A stretch of 64,000 nucleotides of DNA, taken from Ichthyophthirius multifiliis. Its lineage: Eukaryota > Ciliophora > Oligohymenophorea > Hymenostomatida. The stretch lies in assembly GCF_000220395.1 (NCBI RefSeq), contig NW_004086071.1:1-64000 (forward strand), read 5' to 3'. Positions 11,397-24,326 of the stretch are shown one piece after another (positions within the stretch are counted from its first letter, which is position 1; the number at the start of each line of letters is the position of its first letter). The translations under genes were made by a program, and so were the position numbers. A model generated the notes under the pieces. That model did not search any database. It saw nothing but the letters and a program-made list of their open reading frames with translations, and was not told the origin of the DNA.

Positions 11397-12402
11397 TCAT
11401 TTTTATTATTAATTACTATTCGATTTATCCTTATATTATTTAACAAAAGTCCTTAAAATTCCAATCCTTTAATTAGCATTTGAATTAAAGTTAAATCCAT
11501 ATTTTTTTCCACATCTATATATAATGGATATGTCAATTTTTACAAATAAACAATAATAAATATATACCTTATTTATAATAAATAATCATCTAAAGTTTTT
11601 TTTGAAATCCCCACTTTATTTGCAGCTTCTTCTAAAGGCATATTAACAAATTTCCCGTTTTCATCATAAAATCCAGAATATAATCTTCTCCATAAAGCCA
11701 CCTTTTCAATAACTTCTGATATTTTTCTTTCTTTCACTCTATTACTTTTTTATTAATTATTTTTTACTGTATTAGTACTATTACTCTGTAAATCATATCC
11801 TATCTTTGTGATATTATCTTCGTATTCTTATCTATTTACTTATTCTTGGAATAATTAATCAACAAGATTTTTCTATCCAGTTCTAATTTTTATTTCAAGC
11901 TTTTTTTTTTAAATTATAATTTTGTTAACTTATATATTAAAAAATTAATAAATGTACCATTCTTTAATTTAATAAACAATCTAAAGAGACAAAAACTGAT
12001 GGAGGCAAAGGATCTCTTCCACAAAAAACATATAAATCTTTATTTGGATCAAAATATGATATCATTGATTTCTATTCTAAAAGTCCTGAATTTCTTAGAT
12101 TTTCAAGTATTTAACATAAAGCTATTTAATTATTTTGATTTATATATGCTGTTTAATTTTAAAAAAGTGTTTTATTATCCTTATATTAATTAAATATTAC
12201 AACGTCTATCTATTTTTATTATATTTTTTATATTTTTTTAAATTATAATAAAAACTGTAATTTGCTTGCTGAAATTTATTTCGTTTGCTTATTATTATAA
12301 TATGGCTTATTAAAATTATTGTTATTATTATGGTGTTATTAGTGTTTAGTTTTCTAATTAAGTTATTTAATGAGTTTATTGGTTTTGTGTTATATTTTAC
12401 AT
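11397..12402 (-). CDS. Ciliate-expanded conserved protein (possible HTH-like)
   Basis: Starts MQNITQNQQTHQITQLENQ, a Q-rich leader; an intron (about 12205-12250) leads into DVVIFNQYKDNKTLF and SMISYFDPNKDLYVFCGRD. After a second intron (about 11895-11952) comes a conserved block: KISEVIEKVALWRRLYSGFY, DENGKFVNMPLEEAANKVGI, SKKTLDDYLLQIR, then after a third intron (about 11521-11570) CGKKYGFNFNSNANQRIGIL and RTFVKQ. This block recurs in many proteins of hymenostome ciliates; the spacing EEAANKVGISKKTLDDYL resembles a helix-turn-helix, so DNA binding is possible but not shown. TGA at 11397-11399. All exons join in frame with no repair. It lies between two channel genes and is divergent from the Mpo1-like gene. 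Confidence 0.75.
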
Positions 12403-13095
12403 AATAATACTTTTTTTTTTTATTTTTTTGTAAAAATAATAAATATTATATTAAATTTATTTTATTTATAAGAATTTTTTATTAAGTCTTTGTTTTTTTT
12501 TTAGATAAAAAATAAATATTTATTCTGTTTTTTAAAAAATACCTTTTATTATTGAATTATCATCAGAAAATAATTAACTAATAATTATTATAAAGAAATT
12601 TATTATATTAAATAATCAATTTCAAAAATTATAAAAAATAAAAATAGCAAATTATAAAATTTATTATATTGATAATTAAAAAAATTAAATAAATAATATT
12701 AGAGATGCTTTATTTATTTAAAGTAATGTGTTAACAAAAAACTAAAATAAAATATTTTATTAACAGAATAATCTCAGTTTAAATAGTCAAATTCTATATG
12801 AAAATCTTATAGTTTATATATAATTTAATTTATGTTTTTTAATTTTTATTATTTTGAAATAATTCTAAAATAAAATATATAGAAACAAATTAAAAAATTT
12901 TATAAAAAAATAAAATAACATAATAATATATATATATATATAAATAATTTATAATCTCATTATAAAATATCATAGATTTATTATTAATTTATAAATATAG
13001 TTTAATATATAATAATGTATTAAATATTTATATTTAATAATATATAATATTATTTTATTATATAAAAAATTAAAAATTAAATTAAATAAAGATAA
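12403..13095. other. AT-rich divergent intergenic stretch
   Basis: Between two divergent starts; expected to hold two promoters. Only A/T-rich sequence and short T and A runs are seen. Confidence 0.55.
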
Positions 13096-13462
13096 ATGAC
13101 AAAATAAACTTAATTTAAAAATTTTTAAGATTTTTATCATTTTTATTTATCTGAACATTCGAATTTAATAAATCGCCGTCTTCATTGGATAGGAACGACA
13201 TTAGCTATAATTGTTTTTGCTTTTGTAATTTTTACTTCAAGAATTTAATTTTTAGCTTTATGTCCTCTTATTGGATATTCATTTGCATGGATTGGTCATT
13301 TTTTCTTTTAAAAAAATAAGGTCTTTCAATAACAAAATTAATTTATTTCTTATTATAATTTATATATATTTAAAGCCTGCTACTTTTAAATATCCAATAT
13401 ATTCGTTAGTGGGAGATTTTAAAATGTGGTATTAAGTTTCAAGAGGAGAGTTATAAATATGA
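13096..13462 (+). CDS. Mpo1-like / DUF962 membrane protein
   Basis: Small membrane protein of the Mpo1/DUF962 family; the yeast member is an ER dioxygenase that degrades 2-hydroxy fatty acids. Two exons, 13096-13320 and 13376-13462, joined through the intron 13321-13375, give 103 residues. Family signatures are all present: YLSEHSNLINRRLHWIGTT near the start, a first hydrophobic helix, LCPLIGYSFAWIGHFFF, and PATFKYPIYSLVGDFKMW at the end. The conserved histidines (SEH, RLH, IGH) that would bind iron are kept. The start MTKQTQF is the only ATG shortly upstream of the domain and TGA at 13460-13462 ends the protein right after the last conserved block, a good control for the genetic code. No frame problem. 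Confidence 0.92.
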
Positions 13463-13688
13463 TACAATATAAACAATTAAGAAATATATTTCATATTAAT
13501 TAAATAATATAAATTTTATTATATTAGACTAAAAATATACTATATTAATATTTTTTTTTATATGAAATTAATACTGATTATTTAAATATTTTAATTTGTT
13601 AATTTTTCTATTTATATTTAAAATCTTAAATATTTGAAAAAAATTAAAAAAAATATAAAAAATATTATCAGACTAATAATATAACTCA

Positions 13689-16231
13689 ATGATAAATTAG
13701 ACATTAAAATCTCCTAATAATTAATAAGAAATATAACTCACAAATGTATAAAAAATAAATAAATAAAAATAATTTAAAAAAGCTACTTAAAAAAATACTA
13801 AAAAATAATTTAAAAAAATGTTAACATTAGTAAATATTGTAAAAACCAAAAAAAAAATATAATTATTATTATAATAGCATAAATAACTTCATAAAAACTA
13901 ATAATAAGAAATAAACAAAGTAGAAAAAGAAGCAATTTAGCTGAAGCTTAAAGCTTTAAAACCAAAATTAAAAAAATTTATATTAAACAATAAATTAAAT
14001 AACATAATATAACAATTCTAGTAATTAAGAATATAAGGAAATATTGGAACTGTCGAATCATATTAGCCTTCTATAAAGAATATATTAATTTTTAAAAAAA
14101 TATTTGAATTTTATAAAAATATAAAATCTGGAATCAGATTAACATCAGAATTAAATAAAAATACACATGATATTATAGGAGACATATCTTCTTTTTATAA
14201 AACAGATTTTTAATAAATTATAAAGAAATAAATTAATTTTATTGAAGTTTTTTCACCATATAGTATATTAATTAATGCTTGGGACTTAATTTAAATGTGT
14301 ATTATTATTATTGCTATTTTTAATTTAAGCTTAATTATTTTTTTCGAACTTAACCATAATTAATATATATATTTTTATTAAATTCTATTTATTTTCTTTA
14401 TATCTGATTGTTTTATAAAACTGAATACTGCTGTAATTAGAAAGGGAAATCTAATTTTTTTACGCAAAAAAATAATATTATCGTATTTAAAAAAATAAAG
14501 CTTAAAAGACTTATTAGGACTTTTACCTATTATAGATTTATCTTTTAATTTATAAATAAATTCATAGTAAAAATAATAAATATATAAATATATAAATATA
14601 TATATATATATTATATATATATATATTTTTTTTATATATATCAATTTTTATTATATAAAAATTTTAGTTTTATTTGGATATTGATTATTTTTAAAATTTC
14701 TAATCTAATTAATATATTTTAAAAGTTTGCTTTTTATTTTAGTTATTATAAAAATTTGAAAAGCTATGTAGATTTTCTTTAATTAACTATATAAATGTCA
14801 TCTATTTGTCATTTTTTTTCTTTAATCTGGCACGGGTTAGCTATTTATTAAATAAAAATTTTAAATAAAAATGATACATGGATTAACAAATACAGTAATA
14901 TTTTTGTAAAAAAAATATTAAATATAATTAATTATAACTAAATAATAATAAAAATTAAAAGATATAATGAATGAAATGTTAGTTCTAGATACGTATATTC
15001 ATTATATTATTTATCGACAACCATGATTTCTGGTGGTTCTAATGACTTACCCTTAAATATGTATGAATGTGTTTTTGGAATAGTATGTATGTTTACTACA
15101 GGTATGGCTTGGGCTTATTGCTTGAACACGATAGGTAATATAATAAATAGTTTAGGAATAGAGAAATAAAAATATGAAGATGATATGTTATAATACACGA
15201 GTATATGAGAAACGAAAATGTAAGTTAAGAATTAAGAACTAGAATTTCAAATTATATAGAATATTTATACACAGTAAAAAAAAAAAAAAAATACTTAAAT
15301 AAAAAAATAATTTTAGTAATATAACTAAGAATCAAAAGAAAAATAAAAAAAATAATTTTCAAATTGTCAAAATAATTAAAAAATGAATTAGATTAAGAAA
15401 TAATAGGAAAATATTTATAATAAATTCCTTTTTTAAAAAATTTAAAATCAATAAATAAAATTCCGGAGGTTCTATAAGAATGCCTTTTTTCACCAGGAGA
15501 AATAATTTTTAAATAAGGCGATTATCATGACTTTTCTTTATATTTTATTATTAAAGGATAAGTACATATTTTTTGTGAATAAGAGCACTGTAGTTCAAAA
15601 ACACTCAAAATTTTAAAAAGAAAATAATATTTTGGAGAACTATCTTTTATAACAAATTAATAAAGAACAGCGTCTGCAAAAGCAGGAGATTTTTGTAAAA
15701 TCTATAAAATTAAAAGAGATGAATTTTTTAATTTAATAAAAAATGAAGATTATGATTTTTAGAACTTTATGATGTTAAAAGAAGAAATTATTTTCAAAAA
15801 TAAATTCTCTCATGATATTTTTAAATGCTTTTGTTGTGATTAATTAAACCATGTAGCATAAGAATGTACTAAAGTGCATTAAATAATAAAAAAGTAATTT
15901 TTAATTTAAAAGCTAATATAAAACTATGAGTAAATAAGAATGAAAAAAATGTAAAATAAATAAAAAATAAAGTAAAAAAGTTTACTTTTAATGGAAAAAT
16001 GTTAAGAAAATATTATAAAAATACTTTCAAACAAAAAATGTTTTTCTTATATTCTAAAATTGGAAGATAATCTTGAAATAAAATACGATTAAGAATTTAT
16101 GTAATATTATTCGAAAATATACGATAAATTAAAAAAGAAGAAATCTACTTTAAATTAAAGCAAGTACACTTTTGATAATAAAAAAGTTATAATATAACAT
16201 AACAAAATGTAATCATAAAAAAATAATAAAG

Positions 16232-16263
<32 letters not shown>

Positions 16264-17256
16264 TAATAATAATAATAATAAAAATAATAAGTTTAATTTT
16301 TTTAAATTTTTAATAAGGAGATTGATAATTCAAAAAGTATATTAAATAATGGTAATTGCATTATTAGTGATAGAGATTTGAGTTAACAAATAAACTAAAT
16401 GTCTGATTTTTTAAATGATATTTAAGTTATAAATATTTAATAATTTAATACGAGAGGATCTTTAAATAAATTAGACTAAGTGTTTCTTGATTAAAGTTCG
16501 AATATTTCATCTAACAATTTTAATGAAACTTTGGAAAAAATAACTTATAATAATGAGCTTTTAGATAATAAAGATTATTAAAATTTTGATGATTAAAATT
16601 AATATAATACAATAAATAATTATAATTTTAATAATATAGAATATTAGAAAAATATTAATAACAGTTTAAATAATAAAAATAGCTATGAAAACGTTAATAT
16701 TAATAACACTAATATAAAGCAAGTTGATAGTTTTGATGCTATAAATGATATAAATCCATCTTCTTATAAAAAAGTTGAAACTTTATTTGATATTAAAAAA
16801 ACATCCACACATTGGTTTAAATAAAAAACAAATACTAAATCTGATTCTTAATTTAAGAATTATATTTAAGAAGAAACAGAACAAACTAAAAATTAAGAAT
16901 TAAATGATTAATAAAATTATAATTAAGAATAAAATAATTAAGAAAATAAAGACTAAGAAATTGAAACTAAGTTTTAAAATTTATAAAATAGAAATTAAAA
17001 AGATTTATAAAATATATAATAAAAAAAAAATTCCATTTTTTAATGTGTTTCGAATAATTTTTCGGATTTAGAATAAATGGATTGTAAAAAATTATTTAGT
17101 TTTTATTATATTCATAATAATTATAATATAATTATTTATTAATTCAATAAAAACTAATAATATTAAAAATATGAAAGGGAGAAAAAAAAGAATATCTTAG
17201 AATTAATTTCCTAAAAATTTAAAAGTAATATAAATATTAATTATGATAAAAATTGA
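13689..17256 (+). CDS. Cyclic-nucleotide-gated K+ channel family protein, altered filter
   Basis: Long N-terminal Q/K-rich segment, then the ciliate CNG layout: SNLAEAQSFKTKIKK, PYSILINAWDLIQMC at S1, FISDCFIKLNTAVIRKGN at S3, S4-S5 with ICHFFSLIWHGLA, and a pore at about 15014-15052 reading STTMISGGSNDLP. The filter is G-S-N-D where K+ channels have G-Y-G-D. The S6/C-linker reads CLNTIGNIINSLG and ELRTRISNYIEYLY. The cyclic-nucleotide-binding domain (about 15430-15760) keeps FGELSF and RTAS, the nucleotide-contact motifs, followed by a CCHC zinc knuckle (CFCCDQLNHVAQEC, about 15829-15870). The C-terminal third is N/Q-rich with TAA-coded polyglutamine (16228-16290). Frame corrections are needed near 13970-13976 (one A too many), 15187-15192 and 17221-17224 (one base short); the last puts the stop at TGA 17254-17256. 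Start chosen as first ATG of the open frame. Confidence 0.82.
16228..16290 (+). repeat. TAA trinucleotide repeat encoding polyglutamine
   Basis: About seventeen TAA codons interrupted by two AAA codons, in frame with the CNG-type channel, so the repeat is read as a Gln tract with two Lys. Confidence 0.85.
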
Positions 17257-18558
17257 GATTTTTATTTTATATATTACTAATATTAATTATTTGTATATAA
17301 ATTATATATTAATTTAATAATTTCATTTTATATTAAATACAATTTATTTATAAATATAAAAATAAAAATAAAATTAAAAAAATATATAGTTTATTTTTTA
17401 ATAATTAATTATTAAAATAAAAAAATTAATTATTCCAATTAATATATATTTAGATTTTTTTATTAAATAAAAAATAAAAAAATACTTAAAATAATTATAG
17501 TTTTATATATACTTCTTTTTAATTAGAAAATAAATATATACAAGATTTAGAAATAATAAATAGAAATTCGTTTGTTTATTATTCTTAAAAGTAATTCTAT
17601 TTATGTTTATTTTTTTCATTTAATAAACATAATGGTAAAATATAAATAAACTAAATTAAAATAATAGTATAAATAAATTTGTTATTAATATAGAAGACAT
17701 ATTTTTTTATATATATCCAATTTTTATATATATTTTCTGTAAAATGGATAAATAATATAATTTTATTTAAAAAAAAATATATTAAAAAAATACAATTTTT
17801 AAATACGATATATTGCAGTAAAAAATCGTAAAAATCAAAAAAAATTGTTTAAAAAAATATAATTTAGAATAATTTTTTAAATAATTAATATAAAATAATA
17901 GAAATTAATATTAAAATGCGAAGAATTATATTTGTTAATAATTTTATTTAATTAAAATATTTATGATTATTTAATTGTTAATTATTATGCTCATTTATAA
18001 ACAAGTTAAAATTTATCATATTATAAAAGGCAGATAGTTAAGGTATTTATTTATTAAAAACTTATAATAGGAAATAAAAAAAATCAGATATAAATTTATA
18101 TTTATAATTTAAAACTTAAATATTATGTATATAATTTTATTTAATATAAATAAAAAATATAAAATGATATTATTATTAATTATAAATGATTTTATATATA
18201 ATATAAAACAACAAAAAATTATAATCAATAATAAAAGGAATTTGTTATATATATATTTAAATAATGAATTTTATATTAATATTTTAACTAAAATTTAATA
18301 TTATCATATATATATTTAAATGTTTTATTATTGTAATTTTTGAGTATAAAAATTCAAATTAATATAAAAAGCAAAAAAATATTATAAAAATAAAAAAAAT
18401 ATTATGTACAAAATATATTTTAATAAAGAATTTATTAAAAAATTATATTATAGATATAATCAAAAATAATAAGTATTTTTTAAAATAAAAAAATCATATA
18501 AATGATTTATATATTTTTATAATCAATTTTTCGATTTATTTATTTAATAATAAGTATA
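17257..18558. other. AT-rich convergent intergenic stretch
   Basis: About 1.3 kb between two 3' ends. Only A/T-rich low-complexity sequence; frames without TGA exist by composition alone but carry no conserved pattern. Confidence 0.55.
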
Positions 18559-20427
18559 TCATAAAGTTCTGTTTTCAATTTCAATACTACCTAATTTAAT
18601 AAAATTTTGATCTCTTTTTCGTAAATATTTAAAAACTCCGTAAATAGCTAATATAGAAAAAATAAAAAGTAATACAAAAATAATTTATCCGAATTAATTA
18701 TTAAAAAGAGATACTAATTTATAATAAATATATTTTTGTTAAAAATATATAAAGTAAATAAATTTGTTATTTTTTTTTAAATAAAAATATTAATATATAA
18801 TTATATATTTTTATATTTATATATTTTTTTTATTTTTTTTATTTTTAATACATTTTTTTATATTTATTTCATCATTTATAATAAAACTATTGGCAAACCA
18901 CATTTTACTTCTTATTTAAAATCCATTATTTTCAGCATAATATTTTTTATTTATTTTTCTTTAAATAATATGAGTTTAAGGTCCAATTCCATCTGGCTTT
19001 GAGTTTTCTACTGTAATTTTCCAATCTTAATCACATTTAGACACTAATACTACTTGTGTAGTGAATTCATTTATTTCATATTTGAAATAAAAATTTTCAT
19101 TTTTTAAAACTCCATCTTAATTTTCAAATGAAGAATCCTCTTAAAATCCTAATTTAAAAAGTTATTCGAAATTTTCAAAATTTTCAGATTCCATATTCAC
19201 AGATGAATTTCTCATAAAAAAAACTCGTGTTTTTTCTACATTAAAACATCCATTTATTTAAAATTCTATGTTTGTTTTTTCTATTTTTTTAATTATATGT
19301 TAAGGAGTTAAGTTTTTTATAAAATCTAATGTAAGTCTTATATTTCTTGATATATGTCCTATTCCTTTATTAGCATACCCTATTTATTCCCATGTACCTT
19401 CTTTTTTACTATCATAATCGAATTCTCCAACTTCGATTAAATAAGTAAGAGAGCGTGCTATTACATCATTTATTTCTAGTTCTTCAGCTGATATGCCTTA
19501 ACATTTTGCTAATAATGTTGTGTTTTTAGATATTTTAGGCTCCCAACTTGCTGCATATGACCAATCTTCGAAAGTTCCTGGAACTGCGTATATAGAATTA
19601 GTTAAAGTATCATATGGATAACTAATATATAAATATAAAATATAATTAATTAATTAATTTTTTTTCTAAAATAATAAAAATAACTTTAAAATGTGATCAC
19701 TAAAAGAAGCCTAATCCGCCATTCTTTTTCCATATATAAAAAAAGCCTTTTAATCAGGTGCAAATTCTCCAGTTTACTTATATTACTTTTAACTAATATG
19801 ATTATTAGACCCATAAGGCCATCCAATAGCATACATACCAGCATGAAATGTAATAGCAGCCTAAAAAAGATGTTATTTCCAAATTTTATTAATAGACCTT
19901 GCTCCTGCTGTTTTGAAGCAAAAATATGGCTTTTGATCATACGGAAAATCCCTATTCATATCAATTTCAATGTTTTATTGTTATTCTTCACGTCTATTTT
20001 ATATATATCCAGATGGATTTGGGAGAGGCATAATTACTATATAATTATAGTTTAATAATTTAAGATCTTTTTCTAATATATATTATGTTAAGTAGGTTAG
20101 TATATTAGGTCCATATTATTCATTACCATGAAAATTACCGGAAAAAAATGTCTGAGTAAACTTATTATGGTTAGGGTCAGTGAAATTCGACAAAGAAACA
20201 TATATAAATTTACAACGAGTTTAATTACAATTTGTGTAGGGGAATTTTTGTTCATCAGCATTTTTTAGTTAGATGTAGTTTGGATATTTTTAAGATAGTA
20301 TGGTTAATTTTTCAATAATTTAATCGTATGTAAGTTTTTTTAATGAGAAGTTTTATTACTTTTGTTAAGTTAAATAGAATGTTGTTAATAATAGATTTAT
20401 TAGTAGTAAAAGGTTATTGAAATGCAT
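18559..20427 (-). CDS. M14 zinc carboxypeptidase, secreted/membrane-anchored
   Basis: Metallocarboxypeptidase of family M14. The start MHFNNLLLLINLLLTTFYLT is a signal peptide. Zinc-site block SGNFHGNEQYGPN (HxxE, about 20130-20090) is followed by PNPSGYIQNRREEQ and IDMNRDFPYDQKPYF, the substrate-binding N-R pair, then ITFHAGMYAIGWPYGSNNH with the third zinc ligand. After an intron (about 19623-19690) come YAVPGTFEDWSYAASWEP, where the Glu after SW is the probable catalytic residue, and a beta-rich C-terminal domain. The last exon gives a hydrophobic helix FVLLFIFSILAIYGVF followed by a short basic tail KYLRKRDQ, so the enzyme is likely anchored with its catalytic part outside or in a vacuole. 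An intron lies at about 18725-18890. TGA 18559-18561. No frame repair was needed in the parts read. Confidence 0.9.
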
Positions 20428-20583
20428 TTTATATTTTATTATTATAGTATATAAAATATATATAAAATAAATATATATATATATATATATATATTTTAAA
20501 TTAATAATTTCGTTTTATTTATTAATTTTTTTATATATTTATTATAATATTTTATCTATTTATATATTTAGTTAATTTTTGTT

Positions 20584-21472
20584 TCATAAAAACCCATTAT
20601 TAATTAATATTTCATCTATTTTTGGAAAAGATTAAGTTATTAAATATTATATATCATCTTTATTATTTAAATTATAATTTATAATTATAATAAATGCATT
20701 TATTAGTTTATTTTACCTTATGACATTTCTTAAATTACATAATTTGCTACTTCATATGCATTTCGGCTTTCAGGTCTTCCTATTCCAATTTTAATTCTCA
20801 TAAAATTATCTGTATTTGACCAATTAATAACTGATTTTACACCATTATGTCCTCTTTATTTTTAATAAATATAAATTTATTCGATTCAAAGTATTATTTA
20901 TATATATAATATAAATATTAAATAATTAAATATTTTTTTATTTCTTATATAATTTACTATGCACTTCCATTATTTTTTAATTTTATTTAACCAAATTTAT
21001 TATCTAAATCGTCATGTATTATTATTTTATTATATATCTTTATAATTTTATATTTTATATATTTTTGTTTGAAAAAAAAATTAACTTGAAATTCTTTTTA
21101 TATTGCATTTAAAGGTATTCCACTTAAATTCATAAAACCAGATGATTTAAATAGTATAATATTTTCATCTTTTTTATTTTATATTATTGCATATTATCCT
21201 CCTTTTTATATTATATTTTTTTATATAATTATTGGTTTTTCACTTCTTTTTTTATTAACTATTAAATATATTCAGATAACCAAACAGACCACTTTCTCTG
21301 CTTTATTTAAATTATACTTTATGCTTTTCTGCGAGATAATTTACATACATTTTACCTACATTGTGCCTTGTTTTGTCATAACTTGGAGATGAATTACCTA
21401 AACCATAAATCTATATTTAATTTTATTAAATTATTTTTTTGCATTTATAAAAACTATTTTGTATGAAGACAT
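20584..21472 (-). CDS. PTH1: Peptidyl-tRNA hydrolase
   Basis: Recycles peptidyl-tRNA by hydrolysing the ester bond. Exon 1 is short (MSSYKI) and an intron (about 21415-21453) leads to [20 protein letters not shown], which holds the catalytic-site asparagine and histidine pair of the family (GLGN, TRHNVG). Further blocks: [39 protein letters not shown], and [20 protein letters not shown]. The protein ends [13 protein letters not shown] before TGA 20584-20586. Length of about 200 residues matches the bacterial/organellar Pth type. Four or more short introns are present. It sits head-to-tail behind the carboxypeptidase start with about 160 bases between; independent promoters are assumed. Confidence 0.92.
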
Positions 21473-22141
21473 TTTATTTTAATTTAATTTTTATAATTAT
21501 TGCTTAAATTAATTATTTTAATATGTTTATATAAATTCATATTTATCAAAAAATATTTAAATTATACTAATAATATTTAAAATTTTATATTTAATAAAAA
21601 TAAATATAATTTAAAAATGGTATTTTTAATAATAAAAGAAAAAAATAATATAAAAAAAATGAATATTATGTAATTAATTTTTATTACAAATATTAACAAT
21701 TTAAAAAAATATCAATATTTAAAAAATTAAAAATAAAAATACATAAAGAAAGGTTGATTAAAATATTATTATGAATTTAAATTAAAAATCAATAAAATAA
21801 TAATGCAAATATTTAATTAAAATGCGCAAATTGATTGTAAATTATATTAATAATTTTTTAAAAAAATTATAATTATAATTTCAAAATATAATAAGTATTT
21901 TATAATTAAGTTATAACTAATTTTAATAATGAATAGAAATAAAAAAAAATTATTTAATATTTTATTTTTATTGTTTAATTATATTTATTTATTAATATAA
22001 AAAAAATATATATATAATATAGTTAATATAAATAAATAAAGTTAAGGAAAAAAAATACAAATAAATATATAATAAAAAATAGAAAAAAATAATAAAAAAA
22101 AAAAATTAAATTATATAAAATAAGAAAAATGGTTAAAATAA

Positions 22142-22181
<40 letters not shown>

Positions 22182-22396
22182 TTAATATTTTTACTTTTTA
22201 AATTCATTTAAAAAAAATGTAAATAAGAAATAAGAAAATATTAATAAACATATAAAATAATAATTTTAATTACATTATAAACATAACAATTTTTTTTATA
22301 TAAAATAATTAATTTTATGAAATAATTATATTTAAAATATACTTAAACTTTTTTTACTATTATTTTTTATTTTTTTATTTATTAAAATATTAATTT
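21473..22396. other. AT-rich stretch with (TAA)n repeat
   Basis: Intergenic between two minus-strand genes. It contains an (AAT)n run of about 13 units at 22142-22182. Unlike other TAA repeats in this window it is not in a recognised coding frame. Nothing else seen. Confidence 0.55.
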
Positions 22397-24326
22397 TCAA
22401 CTATATATATTCCTTGCTTATTATTAAAATATATTTACTCTATTAGAATATTAATTGTATTCATTATTCTAATAATATTTTTATCTGTCATTCTCTTATT
22501 TATAATTTGAGTTATAATAAATTTAATTTTTTTATTAAGATTTTTTTTAGTTATCCTACACTAAATTTCTATAACTTTAATATTAACTTAAAAATCTTGG
22601 TCCCTTTTAATGTTAAAATATTTAAATATTTTCTGGAGTATTTATTCTAGATTAATAATTTAAGCATTTATTAATAATTTAAAGTTATTTAACTCTTTGT
22701 TGATCTTAATACATTCCAGGGATAGCTTATGTATATCCGTTTGACTAAAAGATTTTAATTTTTAATATTTATTTTATATTTTTAAAAATTAAAAATGAAA
22801 TAATAAATAATTATACATCAAAAACCTTTTTATTTATTTATAATTCCCTTATATTCATAAATTCTCTATAATTTGTTTATTTTTATAAAATCTTAATAAT
22901 AATTATAAATTTAAATAAACTTTAATTAAAATTTTATTTACTTAACTATTTAATTGATTTCTATATTCTTTTTTTATATTATCGTTATATTATTTTTACA
23001 ATTCATCTTAATTTTTTAATTCTTAATCCTTTTATAATTTAATAAATACTAAAATTAATTTTTTAAACTTTTTAAAGTAAAAAATCATGTTATTTTTGTT
23101 TTTCTAATTCACTTATTTATTATAAATCATGTTTTAAATCAATTTATGAATTAATATATTAGTTGACCTCATTATTTTTCTTTTATTTGAAAAATTATAA
23201 TATAATTTACTTTTTTTTATAAAACTTATTTTTTTAATTCTTTATCTCTTTCTATTTATTATTATTCTTATATTAATTTCTTTATTTTATAATCATATAT
23301 AAACTTTTTATCAAAATCATTTTAATTCTAAAGTTATTTACAAAAGTTATCAAAATAATTTTTTTCTACAGGATTAGTATAATTTTATAAACATTTTAAT
23401 TTAAAATCTTCTAAGAACTATGTTTTTTTATTAAATAAATATATTTATATTTATTTTAAATTAATAATATAAAAACATTTTATCAATTACAATTTTTTTT
23501 CTTTTTCTTGTTATTTTAATCTTTCAAAATCTTATTTTGATATTTAATTGTGTTTATAATCATTGATTTCATCTTATATTTTTTTCAAATCTTAATGAGC
23601 TTAATGATACTAATAATATTAATCTTTTAATTACTATTTTTATTATTATTATAAGATTTATTCATTTTAAACATCTTATTAGTCTTTTTAAATTATATTC
23701 TGTTAATAATCTATATCTCTTTATTTATTAAAAAGCTTTTATTTATTTATTTAAAATAATAGATTTATTTTTTATTATTAAAAAATATATTGTATATATT
23801 AATTTTTCTATACTTCTTGATGATTTTTTAGTTAAATTTAATTCTTATTAAAGTTTAAACAATTTTAACTTTAAATCTAATTTTTCATTTATCTCTCTTT
23901 CTAGTATTGATTCATTTACTTTTAAATTTAGATTATTATTTTATTGGAATATATATAATTAATTTTTATAAAAACCCTTTCATGAAGACTTTAATTTTAT
24001 TAATTTTCTAAATATTATTATTATTCTTTTTATTGTTTTTATTGTATATAATATAAATCTATTGAATTTTTCAAATCTGAACTTTTTACAAATTAAATTT
24101 AATAAAGTTTTATTTATTTTTTTGATTTACTTATATTAATGATGAATTTTATCTTCATATTATTTTATTTAATTATGATATTCCATTTATTTTCTAGTTT
24201 GCATATCTTATATATATGCCCATTCATTTTTATAATGATTATCTTTAATAATTGTTTTATTTAAATAATAAATGTAATTAATTTATGTGTACCTGGAAAT
24301 TATTTTAAGGGTGATTATTAATTCAT
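22397..24326 (-). CDS. Q/N/K-rich coiled-coil protein, unknown function
   Basis: Not assigned to a family. The start MNQQSPLKQFP is followed by an intron (about 24245-24290) and DNHYKNEWAYIQDMQTRKQM, then hundreds of residues of K/E/Q/N-rich heptad-like sequence (for example QEQQQIERDKELKKQ and LKNQDELQKQYNDNIKKEY), consistent with a long coiled coil. The C-terminal part (22399-22745) reads cleanly as SNGYTQAIPGMYQDQQRVKQ and ends IFQQQARNIYS before TGA 22397-22399. Several introns or frame changes lie between 22750 and 23950 and were not resolved. In ciliates such proteins are usually cytoskeletal or basal-body parts, but that is a guess here. Confidence 0.6.

Noticed and set aside
11999-12193. 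Plus-strand open frame MEAKDLFHKKHIN...
   Set aside because: Antisense to the exon reading YFDPNKDLYVFCGRD, which joins cleanly with its neighbouring exons.
14378-14644. Minus-strand open frame of 88 residues.
   Set aside because: Antisense to the S2-S4 part of the CNG-type channel; mostly I/Y/F/K low complexity.
19686-20055. Open frames on both strands overlapping 19.7-20.1 kb.
   Set aside because: Out-of-frame shadows of the carboxypeptidase exon with FHAGMYAIGWPYGS.
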